Shown here in pieces: positions 55,113-62,697 of a stretch of 64,000 nt of DNA. This DNA is from Fusobacterium nucleatum_L. GTDB taxonomy: Bacteria; Fusobacteriota; Fusobacteriia; Fusobacteriales; Fusobacteriaceae. A program made the translations under genes and the position numbers. Position 1 is the first letter of the stretch. Each line of letters begins with the position of its first letter. The notes under the pieces are model-generated. The model saw only the letters and a list, made by a program, of their open reading frames with translations, had not been told where the DNA came from and made no database searches. The stretch covers positions 1,550,001 through 1,614,000 of the forward strand of contig NZ_CP077172.1 in the NCBI RefSeq assembly GCF_050231725.1, given 5' to 3'.

Positions 55113-55379
55113 TTATATTTATGAATAGCTAATAATTACTGTAAATCTAACATATATTTTTAATTTTATCAAGGCTTATTTATTTTTTATAATGATGGTA
55201 TTAAAAAAATACAAGAAAATTTTTAGATTCAAATTTTTCCTTTTTAAATGAATGGAAAATGTTATTGAAATTGTTGAAATATAAGAAGTTTTTAGATATA
55301 ATATAATAAATAAAGTTATAAAAATATCACAATCAATCCTACAATGGTTTGAATATTTAGAAGAAGAAAAGGAGTAACT
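55113..55379. other. Intergenic gap with a possible coding remnant
   Basis: Mostly AT-rich promoter-like sequence. The last 90 bp before the HAD gene (about 55288-55378) form an open frame without a start, ending in SQSILQWFEYLEEEKE and a TAA, which looks like the tail of a lost protein. The HAD ribosome site AAGGAG lies inside it. This is a weak observation. Confidence 0.3.
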
Positions 55380-56300
55380 ATGTCTAATATAATTGCAGTT
55401 ATATGGGATTTTGATAAAACTTTAGTAGATGGCTATATGCAAGACCCTATTTTTAAAAAATATAATGTTGATGCTAAAAAATTTTGGGAAGAAGTTAATT
55501 CTTTACCAGCTAAATACTGGAATGAACAAAAAGTAAAAGTTAATAATGATACTATTTATCTGAATCATTTTATTAATAAAACAAAAGAAGGGGTATTTAA
55601 AGGTTTAAATAATGATTTACTTTTTGAATTAGGAAAAGAATTAAAATTTTATAAAGGAATACCTGAAATATTTGAAAAAACAAAAGAAATTGTTGAAAAG
55701 AATTCTATATTTCAAGAATATAATATAAAAGTAGAGCATTATATTGTTAGTACAGGAATGAAAAGAATGATAGAAGGCTCTACAATAAAAAAACATGTTG
55801 AAGATATTTGGGGCTGTGAATTAATTCAATCTTTGGATGAAAATGGAAAATTTGAAATCACTGAAATAGGATATACTATTGATAATACCTCAAAAACAAG
55901 GGCTCTTTTTGAAATAAATAAAGGTGTTAATAAGAATACACAATATGATGTTAATGCTAAGATTAAAGAAGGAAATAGGAGAGTTCTATTTAAAAATATG
56001 ATTTATATTGCTGATGGACCTAGTGATGTCCCAGCCTTTTCAGTAATAAAAAAAGGTGGAGGCTCAACTTTTGCTATTTACCCAAAATCTGATCTTAAAG
56101 CATTCAAACAAGTAGAAAAGTTAAGAGGAGATAATAGAGTTGATATGTATGCGGAGGCAGATTATTCCGAAGGGACAACTACATATATGTGGATTATAAA
56201 TAAGATTTATGAATTAGCTCAAAATATAGTTAATGAAGAAAAAAGTAAGCTGGAAGCATCTATCTCTGATTCACCAAAACATTTAAATGAATTTAATTAA
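55380..56300 (+). CDS. HAD-family hydrolase (phosphoserine-phosphatase-like)
   Basis: Cytoplasmic haloacid-dehalogenase-fold phosphatase of 306 residues. Motif I VIWDFDKTLVDG (about residues 6-17) has the nucleophilic aspartate and the following DxD-type pattern; STGMKRM is motif II; a lysine at about 180-190 is motif III; IADGPSDVPAF (about 217-227) is motif IV. The large insertion between I and II is the cap. The specific substrate is not predictable. AAGGAG precedes the ATG. The stop codon is one base before the left end of the insertion sequence. Confidence 0.85.
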   Translation: MSNIIAVIWDFDKTLVDGYMQDPIFKKYNVDAKKFWEEVNSLPAKYWNEQKVKVNNDTIYLNHFINKTKEGVFKGLNNDLLFELGKELKFYKGIPEIFEKTKEIVEKNSIFQEYNIKVEHYIVSTGMKRMIEGSTIKKHVEDIWGCELIQSLDENGKFEITEIGYTIDNTSKTRALFEINKGVNKNTQYDVNAKIKEGNRRVLFKNMIYIADGPSDVPAFSVIKKGGGSTFAIYPKSDLKAFKQVEKLRGDNRVDMYAEADYSEGTTTYMWIINKIYELAQNIVNEEKSKLEASISDSPKHLNEFN

Positions 56301-56337
56301 AGGGGCTGTTGCAAATTAAATAATTGAGCCCAAAAAG

Positions 56338-56383
56338 AAAAATGACACTAAAAAACATTTTTTTGTAATTTAGTGTCATTTTT
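56338..56383 (+). terminator. Hairpin-terminator inside the left end of the insertion sequence
   Basis: Fifteen-base arms (56338-56352 and 56369-56383; AAAAATGACACTAAA and complement) with the T-rich end on the plus strand. It would stop readthrough from the HAD gene into the transposase. Confidence 0.8.
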
Positions 56384-56447
56384 AATTTAAAAAAGTATAT
56401 TACATAAATTTTTTAGAAATTTTCTTCAAAATTAATATAATATACTT

Positions 56448-57929
56448 ATGATAAAACCAATTAATAATAACAAATATTTTAAATTTTTTCAACCTAAACT
56501 TTTTTACATTAACAATGATATTGACAATGATGACCCTGTTAGGCTTCTTAGCGCCATTTTGGAGGAAATGGATTTTTCTAATTTATTGCAAGTTTTTCCT
56601 AACAAAACTAAGGTACATCCTGTTAATATGTTTGCTGTAATCATTTATGCTTACTCACAAGGTAAATATTCTACAAGGGACATTGAATTTCTTTGTAGAG
56701 ATAGTCAAAGAACTCAATACTTGTTAAATTCGCTTAATGTTCCTAGTTATTCAACTATTTCTCGCTTTCTTTCAAAGGCTAGTGATATCATCTATGAATT
56801 ATTTTGTCAATTTGTAGAAAAACTTTTTAAATTAAGTGAGATTCCTACTGAAACTATTTACATTGATGGAACTAAAATTGAAGCTTATGCTAATAAATGC
56901 AGCTTTGTTTTGAAAAAATCTACTTTAAAATATAAAGAAAAACTTGAAGAAAATATACTAGAATTAATTGATGAATTCAATAAATATTTTAATAAAGAAA
57001 AAGAATTAGACAATATTTTTGATATTTTTTCATATTTAAAAAAACTTAAAATTCAAAAAATTTATGGTAGAGGTAAAAGAAAAAGTAAGGAACAACTATT
57101 TTTAGAAAAGGCTCAGTCCTATGTTGAAAAATTCAATAAATATACTAACTATCTAGAAATTTTAGGAGAAAGAAATAGCTTTTCTAAAACTGATAAAGAA
57201 GCTACATTTATGAGAATGAAGGAAGATTACATGCGCAATGGACAACTAAAACCAGGGTATAATCTTCAAATTGGTGTAATTAGTGAATATATTGCTTCCT
57301 ATGAAATTTTCCATAATCCAGCAGATACAAAAACTTTAATTCCATTTCTTGAAAAAATAAAATCTCAAAATATAGAAATCAAGAATGTAGTAGCAGATGC
57401 AGGATATGAAAGTTTTCCTAATTATGAATATTTAGAAAAAAATAATTATGTATCTTACATAAAACCAATATATTATGAGAAATCAAAAACTAGAAAATAT
57501 CAAAAAAATTTAAATAGAGTTGAAAATTTAGAATATGATGAAAAAGAAAATAGGTTATTTAGGAAAGATGGGTTAGAACTAGAATTCCAATATTATGGTG
57601 AAGATGGAAAAACAATCTATTTTAAAAACCCAGAAACAGAAAAAATAATAAAATATAATAATGAATTTAGAAGATTATCAAAAAAATCAAAAGATAATAT
57701 AGAAAGTGACTTAGGAAAGCAACTAAGGATGAATAGAAGCATTCAAGTAGAAGGAGCTTTTGCAGTATTAAAAGAAGATATGAAACTGCGCAAGTTAAAA
57801 GTTAGAGGTAAAAATAGCACAAAGAGAGAAATAGGACTATTTTGTATAGCCTATAATTTTAATAAATATCTTGCAAAATTAAGTAGAAAAAAGCAAGGAG
57901 TAGTATTACATCCATTAAAAATAGCTTAA
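56448..57929 (+). CDS. IS1182-family transposase
   Basis: DDE transposase of 493 residues, apparently intact. The N-terminal DUF772-like part has NMFAVIIYAYSQGKYSTRDIE and TISRFLSKASD, followed by YIDGTKIEAYANK with the first catalytic aspartate, VVADAGYESFPNYEYLE with the second (about residues 306-322) and NRSIQVEGAFAVLKEDMKLR with the glutamate (about 431-450). No ribosome site precedes ATG 56448, and a TATAAT box lies only 7 bp upstream, so it is probably poorly translated from a near-leaderless message. Confidence 0.92.
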   Translation: MIKPINNNKYFKFFQPKLFYINNDIDNDDPVRLLSAILEEMDFSNLLQVFPNKTKVHPVNMFAVIIYAYSQGKYSTRDIEFLCRDSQRTQYLLNSLNVPSYSTISRFLSKASDIIYELFCQFVEKLFKLSEIPTETIYIDGTKIEAYANKCSFVLKKSTLKYKEKLEENILELIDEFNKYFNKEKELDNIFDIFSYLKKLKIQKIYGRGKRKSKEQLFLEKAQSYVEKFNKYTNYLEILGERNSFSKTDKEATFMRMKEDYMRNGQLKPGYNLQIGVISEYIASYEIFHNPADTKTLIPFLEKIKSQNIEIKNVVADAGYESFPNYEYLEKNNYVSYIKPIYYEKSKTRKYQKNLNRVENLEYDEKENRLFRKDGLELEFQYYGEDGKTIYFKNPETEKIIKYNNEFRRLSKKSKDNIESDLGKQLRMNRSIQVEGAFAVLKEDMKLRKLKVRGKNSTKREIGLFCIAYNFNKYLAKLSRKKQGVVLHPLKIA

Positions 57930-58038
57930 AAAAATGAAAAATAATGGACTTGTGTTAAGTTTGCCCCAAAATCAAGATAAAACTTGAAATAGGATAGAAT
58001 TCTAAAAGATTTCTATTTTTTTTATTGAGAAAGAAAAA

Positions 58039-58082
58039 AGCTGTCACAAATTAATGATAAAAATCATCAATTTGCAACAGCT
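58039..58082 (-). terminator. Terminator of citX, coinciding with the IS right end
   Basis: Arms 58039-58058 and 58063-58082 pair at 17 of 20 positions around a 4-nt loop and are followed on the minus strand by six T. The citX stop codon lies in the hairpin. The inner arm copies the IS end with two changes. Confidence 0.7.
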
Positions 58083-58579
58083 CCTTTTCTTAAAATTTTT
58101 TCTACTTTATTTTGTAGTTCTTCAACAGAGTGTTTTCTGCTTCTACCACATTCTTGAGCTTGCTCCTCACAAATCAAACATTTCCTAAAAGATTTTCGTG
58201 ATAGTTTTTCAAAGTTTATGTCAATAACATCTATATCAAATAATCTTCCAAGCTCACAACTTTCTTCAATAGCAACAGTTATATTTTTTATTTTCTCAGC
58301 TGATGAATTGGTAGAAATAAATAACTCATTTCCAGTATTTTCATCTAGTTCTTGAATTTCTAAAATTTCAATATTATTTTCTTTTATTTTTTCTAAAATT
58401 AAATTTTTTCCAATATTAAAAGCTCTTTTTATTTCATTATTAGTTTTAATTGGACCTGGAATATTCATAGTAAAAGATATAACAGGGACATTATATTTTT
58501 TTATCATTTTATTTTGGATAGCTACTCTCTTTTCACGACAATTTAAAATTTCTTCAATTCCCACTTCTATACCTTGCAT
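58067..58579 (-). CDS. citX: Citrate lyase prosthetic-group transferase CitX
   Basis: Apo-citrate lyase phosphoribosyl-dephospho-CoA transferase of 170 residues, which attaches the prosthetic group to the acyl-carrier subunit CitD. GIEVGIEEILNCREKRVAIQN near the start, the VISFTMNIPGPIK motif (about residues 33-45) and the C-terminal KCLICEEQAQECGRSRKHS with conserved Cys and RxH are family features. The last residues GAVAN and the stop are encoded by the end of the insertion sequence, so the native tail has been replaced by a few residues. 13 bp downstream of citC. Confidence 0.9.
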   Translation of the reverse strand: MQGIEVGIEEILNCREKRVAIQNKMIKKYNVPVISFTMNIPGPIKTNNEIKRAFNIGKNLILEKIKENNIEILEIQELDENTGNELFISTNSSAEKIKNITVAIEESCELGRLFDIDVIDINFEKLSRKSFRKCLICEEQAQECGRSRKHSVEELQNKVEKILRKGAVAN

Positions 58580-58592
58580 AAAATCTCCTTTA

Positions 58593-59630
58593 TTAGTAAT
58601 GAATTACATTATCTTGCAGACGAATTTTATCTACAATAGCTTTCGCTTCATTGCTTAAAAAATAATTATAAGTAGTTTCAGGAACAAGATTTTTTAAATC
58701 TTCTAAATCTCCACTTTTTATTATTTGTCTAACTGTTGAGGCACTTATAACATTATCAGAATATTTTTTTCTAGGCACTACTATGCATTCTATCTTATTT
58801 ACAGGTAATTTCTTTAGCATAGTTTGGTTATAGATATTTGTTACTAGACTATTAGGTTCTTCTCCAACATAACGCCTATTAATATTTAAAACCCTAGCAA
58901 TTTTAGTAAAAACTTCAATATCTAAATTTGCTTGACTTTCTATTACAGAAACTTCATCTTTTTGAAAATAGCTTGGAAATGTTGCACTACTTATTATATA
59001 ATCTCCTGTTTCGTGATAACAAATATTTTTTAGATGTTTTGTTCCTTCAATAACAAGTCTTTTTCTAACTTCAAAAGGAACTAAACTGCTATCATCACTT
59101 ACTATAAATAGATGTAATATATCATTTTCACTTGAAGCTTTTTCAACTAAATATTGATGTCCTAAGGTGAAAGGATTGGCATTCATAATAAGAGAGGCTA
59201 TATTATTTCCATTTTTTAAATCCTTTTTTAAATTTTCTAAATAATCAGAGAAACCTGTTCTCTTATTTTCCATAAATACAATTTGATTTTCTATATTTAC
59301 AATTTCAAAAAAACCTAAATCTTTAAAAAATTTCATAGATTTATTTTTAGTATATAGAAATAAATGAGTTAATCCTCTTGAAAATTCATAGTCTATAAGA
59401 TGAGTAACTATTTGATTCATTAAACCTTCCCCTTGATAAGAATTATCAACAGCAAGACATCTTAAAGTATTTTTAAAACAACTTCCAGTTGCGATAATAT
59501 TCATATCATCATCAAACATGGCACAAGTATAATCTAAATTAGAATCTTTTCTAATTTCTTCTTTTGAAAGTAACTCATCTATTAATTTAAGGTTTTTTTT
59601 ATCGTTTGGATATATCTTTGAAATATACAT
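58593..59630 (-). CDS. citC: [Citrate (pro-3S)-lyase] ligase CitC
   Basis: Acetate:SH-citrate lyase ligase of 345 residues that activates the lyase by acetylating its prosthetic group with ATP. N-terminal GNAT-like domain (about 1-115) with VDNSYQGEGLMNQIV, then a cytidylyltransferase-like domain with IMNANPFTLGHQYLVE (HxGH-type, about residues 147-162), VSDDSSLVPFEVRKRLV and a C-terminal VISASTVRQII. It is followed by citX. The lyase subunits citD, citE, citF and citG are not in the window. Confidence 0.93.
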   Translation of the reverse strand: MYISKIYPNDKKNLKLIDELLSKEEIRKDSNLDYTCAMFDDDMNIIATGSCFKNTLRCLAVDNSYQGEGLMNQIVTHLIDYEFSRGLTHLFLYTKNKSMKFFKDLGFFEIVNIENQIVFMENKRTGFSDYLENLKKDLKNGNNIASLIMNANPFTLGHQYLVEKASSENDILHLFIVSDDSSLVPFEVRKRLVIEGTKHLKNICYHETGDYIISSATFPSYFQKDEVSVIESQANLDIEVFTKIARVLNINRRYVGEEPNSLVTNIYNQTMLKKLPVNKIECIVVPRKKYSDNVISASTVRQIIKSGDLEDLKNLVPETTYNYFLSNEAKAIVDKIRLQDNVIHY

Positions 59631-59731
59631 TAGTCCCCCTAAGTAAAAAATTATCTTTACTAGAAGTATAACATTTTTTTTAGATAAAGAATAGGAAGTT
59701 TAAAGTAAAATAACAAATTAGAAAAAAAAAT

Positions 59732-59761
59732 TTGACAATTCATTTATATTTATGCTATACT
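59732..59761 (+). promoter_or_regulatory. Promoter of the tyrosine leader-transporter unit
   Basis: Consensus -35 TTGACA (59732-59737), 18-bp spacer and -10 TATACT (59756-59761). Transcription would begin near 59768, about 22 nt before the leader ATG. Divergent from citC. Confidence 0.75.
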
Positions 59762-59789
59762 TTGAAAAATTTTAAAAGGAGTGATCAAG

Positions 59790-59873
59790 ATGATAAAAGT
59801 AAATTTAAACAATATAAAAAAATTAAATGATAATCATTTTGATTGCACATATTACTACTACTATAAAAATTAG
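59790..59873 (+). CDS. Tyrosine-rich leader peptide (27 residues), predicted attenuator peptide
   Basis: A short frame with AAGGAG 8 nt before ATG 59790 encodes 27 residues ending in DCTYYYYYKN and TAG. Codons 21-25 are all tyrosine (TAT TAC TAC TAC TAT, 59850-59864), a run not expected by chance in so short a frame. The stop codon is directly followed by complementary RNA segments and a U-run terminator ahead of the NhaC-type gene. The peptide probably has no function beyond sensing charged tRNA-Tyr: ribosome pausing at the run changes folding of the leader. Confidence 0.82.
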   Translation: MIKVNLNNIKKLNDNHFDCTYYYYYKN

Positions 59874-59984
59874 AGAGTCATTGATTAAATTAGATGGCTC
59901 TGTTTGTATTTGTAAGAGCCTCTAATTTATTTTTATAAGTTAAAATTATAGGCTTCTTACATTTACAAATGTAAGAAGTTTTTT
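59874..59984 (+). promoter_or_regulatory. Tyrosine attenuator: alternating stems and terminator
   Basis: Five segments can be laid out. Segment 1 AGAGTCAT (59874-59881) pairs with ATGGCTCT (59894-59901) of segment 2. Segment 2 (59887-59901) pairs better with segment 3 (59915-59928) over 14 bp with one bulge. Segment 3 extended (TGTAAGAGCC, 59911-59920) also pairs with GGCTTCTTACA (59951-59961), which is the left half of the terminator. The terminator CTTCTTACATTT/AAATGTAAGAAG (59953-59964, 59967-59978) is followed by six T (59979-59984). A ribosome at the stop would hide segment 1, giving 2:3 and the terminator; pausing at the Tyr codons frees 1:2 and lets 3:4 prevent termination. Confidence 0.75.
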
Positions 59985-60024
59985 ATTTTAATTAATTTAT
60001 AAATTTTTAAAAGGAGAGATTTTT

Positions 60025-61404
60025 ATGTTTGATTTAGTACAACACCGTAAACCGAGTAAATTAGAAGCTTTTATTATGATTGCTATTGTATTTTTAATGC
60101 TAGGTTACCCTATGATAGGTATTCCTAATATGGTGCCACATATTCCTGTATTGGTTACAATAATATTTTTATTATTATATGGTGCAGTTAATAAAGTTAA
60201 ATTTTCTTTATTACAAGAAAGTATGATCCAATCTGTTAGTACAAGTATGGGAGCAGTATTTTTGTTTTTCTTTATTGGAATTTTAGTTTCAGTACTAATG
60301 ATGTCAGGAGCAATCCCTACTTTGATGTTTTTAGGACTTAATGTAATTTCCACTAAAATTTTCTATCTTTCATCATTTTTTATAACTGCAATAATTGGAA
60401 TGGCTATAGGAAGTAGTTTGACAACAGTTGCAACTCTTGGAGTTGCTCTTATGGGGATGTCAAATGCCTTTGATTTAAATCCGGCTATAACAGCTGGAGC
60501 AATAGTTTCAGGAGCATTCTTTGGAGATAAAATGTCACCATTATCTGACACAACAGGAATTGCAGCTAGTATAGTCGGAGTAGATTTATTTGACCATATA
60601 AAAAATATGATGTACACAACTATTCCTGCTTTTATAATATCTTCTATTGCTTTTGGATTACTTTCACCTTGGGATAAAGTTGGAGATATTTCAAGTGTAG
60701 AGCAATTTAAAATAGATATTTTATCAACAGGGCTTGTAAATAATATATCTTTAATATGCTTTCTTGTATTGATAGTTCTTTCTATATTTAAAGTACCTGC
60801 AATTATGACAATAATATACACAAGTATATTTGGGTTGATAATTTCAATTATGAATAATAATTATAGTTTACAAGAAATTTCTGGTTTTTTATTTGGAGGT
60901 TTTTCAAAAGTAGATTTACCTCAAAGTATAGCATCACTTTTAAATCGTGGTGGAATTAATAGTATGTTTTTTACTCTTACAATAGTAATATTAGCTCTTA
61001 GCTTAGGAGGATTATTATTTGGTTTAGGAATTATTCCTACTCTTCTTGAAAGTATAGCTCATCTTTTAGTAAGTCCTTCAAGAGCAACTATTTGTGTCGT
61101 GCTTACAGGTTTAGGAGTGAACTACATAGTTGGTGAACAATACTTAAGTATTTTACTTGCAGGAAAAACTTTTAAACCTATCTATGATAAACTTGGATTA
61201 CATTCTAAAAATTTATCAAGAACTTTAGAAGATGCAGGAACAGTTGTAAATCCATTAGTACCTTGGGGAGTATGTGGGGTGTTTATTACAAGTGTTTTAG
61301 GTGTTAGTACTCTTACTTACTTACCATTTTCATTTTTTTGTTACCTATGTGTAATATTAACAATAATCACAGGATTTACAGGAATAAGTATAAGTAAAAA
61401 ATAA
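60025..61404 (+). CDS. NhaC-family transporter, probable tyrosine transporter
   Basis: Polytopic membrane protein of 459 residues in the Na+/H+ antiporter NhaC family. The family signature region is AAIGMAIGSSLTTVATLG-like (about residues 128-146), followed by SGAFFGDKMSPLSDTT (about 165-180) and the C-terminal EDAGTVVNPLVPWGVCG (about 402-418). In Gram-positive bacteria NhaC-type genes controlled by tyrosine T-boxes (for example yheL-type) have been predicted as tyrosine transporters. The tyrosine attenuator upstream leads to the same assignment here, by inference. AAGGAG precedes the ATG. Monocistronic after the leader. Confidence 0.85.
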   Translation: MFDLVQHRKPSKLEAFIMIAIVFLMLGYPMIGIPNMVPHIPVLVTIIFLLLYGAVNKVKFSLLQESMIQSVSTSMGAVFLFFFIGILVSVLMMSGAIPTLMFLGLNVISTKIFYLSSFFITAIIGMAIGSSLTTVATLGVALMGMSNAFDLNPAITAGAIVSGAFFGDKMSPLSDTTGIAASIVGVDLFDHIKNMMYTTIPAFIISSIAFGLLSPWDKVGDISSVEQFKIDILSTGLVNNISLICFLVLIVLSIFKVPAIMTIIYTSIFGLIISIMNNNYSLQEISGFLFGGFSKVDLPQSIASLLNRGGINSMFFTLTIVILALSLGGLLFGLGIIPTLLESIAHLLVSPSRATICVVLTGLGVNYIVGEQYLSILLAGKTFKPIYDKLGLHSKNLSRTLEDAGTVVNPLVPWGVCGVFITSVLGVSTLTYLPFSFFCYLCVILTIITGFTGISISKK

Positions 61405-61409
61405 AAAAA

Positions 61410-61486
61410 TGGCGACCCCGATGTGGCTTGAACACACAACCTACTCCTTAGGAGGGAGTCACTCTATCCAATTGAGCTACGGGGTC
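61410..61486 (-). tRNA. tRNA-Arg (anticodon CCU)
   Basis: Seventy-seven nt including an encoded CCA. The acceptor GACCCCG pairs with CGGGGTC; D-arm AGCTCAATTGGATAGAGT, anticodon stem ACTCC/GGAGT with loop CTCCTAA giving CCU, and T-arm with GTTCAAGC are all regular. It reads AGG codons, rare in this AT-rich DNA. A T-run follows the CCA end on the minus strand. It lies between the NhaC-type and EamA genes, antisense to both. Confidence 0.96.
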
Positions 61487-61575
61487 ATCCTTTAAGATTA
61501 TACAATATTTTATTTAAGATTTCCACTTTTTATGTTAAAATGAACTTATATTTTATTAAAAGGGGTTAAAGAAAA

Positions 61576-62451
61576 ATGAATTTAAGAGAAATATATACAA
61601 AATTAACAGCAAGAAAATGTGCTTTTATTGCAATATTTTTTTGGGCGACAGCTTTTGTTTTAACAAAATTTGTTTTAAAAGAAGTTGATATAACAACACT
61701 AGGAGTTTTAAGATATTTTTTTGCCTCTATAATAGTAATTTTTATATTAATTAAACAAAAAATTTCTTTACCAAAATTAAAAGATATTCCAGCTTTTATA
61801 TTTGCCGGTTTTTCAGGATATGCAGCCTATATTGCACTTTTTAATATAGCAACTTTGCTTTCTAGTCCTTCCACTTTGAGCGTTATAAATGCACTTGCTC
61901 CTGCTATAACAGCCATAGTTGCCTATTTTATTTTTAATGAAAGAATAAAATTAATAGGATGGATTTCTATGGGAATATCATTTTGTGGAATTTTAATACT
62001 TACTCTTTGGGATGGGGTTTTGACAGTGAATAAAGGTATTTTATATATGTTAGCAGGTTGTCTATTACTAAGTTTATATAATATTTCTCAAAGATATTTA
62101 ACTAAAAAATACTCTTCTTTTGATGTTAGTATGTATTCTATGCTGATTGGAGGAATTTTACTTGTCATGTATTCTCCAAGTTCAATAACTAATATGTTTT
62201 CTATAAGTTTTACTTCTTTAATTTTAATTATATATATGTCAATTTTTCCTAGCATAATTTCTTATTTTTTCTGGACAAAAGCATTTGAACTTGCTAAATA
62301 TACAACAGAAGTAACTTCTTTTATGTTTGTAACTCCAGTTCTTGCAACTCTTATGGGAATTATAATTTTAGGAGATATTCCAAAATTATCAACACTTCTT
62401 GGAGGTGTAGTAATTATTTTAGGAATGATACTATTTAATAAAACAAAATAA
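61576..62451 (+). CDS. EamA-family (drug/metabolite) transporter
   Basis: Ten-helix inner-membrane protein of 291 residues made of two EamA repeats (about 15-140 and 155-290). Repeat 1 has FFWATAFVLTKF, and GYAAYIALFNIATLLSSPSTLSVI before its last helices; repeat 2 has SLYNISQRYLTKK and TTEVTSFMFVTPVLATLMG. EamA proteins export or import amino acids, purines or other metabolites; the substrate is unknown. AGGGG lies upstream of the ATG. Placement between the tyrosine unit and ilvE suggests amino-acid traffic, as weak inference. Confidence 0.87.
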   Translation: MNLREIYTKLTARKCAFIAIFFWATAFVLTKFVLKEVDITTLGVLRYFFASIIVIFILIKQKISLPKLKDIPAFIFAGFSGYAAYIALFNIATLLSSPSTLSVINALAPAITAIVAYFIFNERIKLIGWISMGISFCGILILTLWDGVLTVNKGILYMLAGCLLLSLYNISQRYLTKKYSSFDVSMYSMLIGGILLVMYSPSSITNMFSISFTSLILIIYMSIFPSIISYFFWTKAFELAKYTTEVTSFMFVTPVLATLMGIIILGDIPKLSTLLGGVVIILGMILFNKTK

Positions 62452-62511
62452 TACTTGATTTTTTTATAAAATTAAGTTATTATATCTCAACTAATAGATA
62501 AGGAGAAATTT

Positions 62512-62610
62512 ATGTCTGTACTAGGTAATTTAGTCATTATTAGTATAACTTTACTTATATTGATTATTATAGTAAATATAATCAGTAATTTTTTATATAC
62601 TAATAACTAA
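62512..62610 (+). CDS. Branched-chain-rich leader peptide (32 residues), predicted attenuator peptide
   Basis: AAGGAG lies 6 nt before ATG 62512. Of 32 residues 18 are Ile, Leu or Val, including LLILIIIVNII as a near-continuous run in the middle. The frame ends at TAA 62608, 87 bp before ilvE. This fits the ilv/leu-type leader peptides that sense branched-chain aminoacyl-tRNAs. A hydrophobic single-helix small membrane protein is the alternative reading; location and terminator favour the leader role. Promoter is probably in the AT-rich 62452-62495. Confidence 0.65.
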   Translation: MSVLGNLVIISITLLILIIIVNIISNFLYTNN

Positions 62611-62682
62611 ATTTTAATTAGGTACAGATAAAAATATATTTAATTTATTATTTTATAGCAACCTAAGAGGTTGCTTTTTTTA
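62611..62682 (+). promoter_or_regulatory. Predicted ilvE attenuator with terminator
   Basis: The terminator AGCAACCT (62657-62664) pairs with AGGTTGCT (62668-62675), followed by a T run to 62680. Upstream, TTAGGT (62618-62623) can pair with ACCTAA (62661-62666), which would break the terminator. A weaker TACTAAT around the leader stop may pair with ATTAGGTA. A ribosome at the leader stop would cover the TTAGGT segment and favour termination; pausing earlier at Ile/Leu codons would expose it. The ilvE ribosome site lies just after the T run. Confidence 0.6.
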
Positions 62683-62697
62683 TAAGGAGTGATTAAA

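Larger units (their letters stand above)
56302..58084 (+). mobile_element. IS1182-type insertion sequence
   Basis: About 1.78 kb. The left end GGGGCTGTTGCAAATT (56302-56317) is matched at the right by AATTTGCAACAGCTCC (58069-58084), 15 of 16 positions in inverted orientation. Between them lies one transposase gene with the IS1182 family plan. No target duplication is evident. An internal strong hairpin at 56338-56383 would insulate the transposase from outside transcription. The right end also codes for the last residues of the neighbouring citX. The limits are inferred from the inverted match, not from an empty site. Confidence 0.75.

Noticed and set aside
56290..58095. Target-site duplication flanking the insertion sequence
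   Set aside because: The bases next to the two inverted ends (TTAAA and TTTTC) show no convincing direct repeat.
59790..60024. T-box riboswitch upstream of the NhaC-type gene
   Set aside because: The conserved T-box bulge sequence and a long specifier stem are absent; the leader is short and has a translated Tyr-rich frame instead.
62689..62697. GTG start for ilvE nine bases earlier
   Set aside because: It overlaps the AAGGAG ribosome site that serves ATG 62698 with good spacing.
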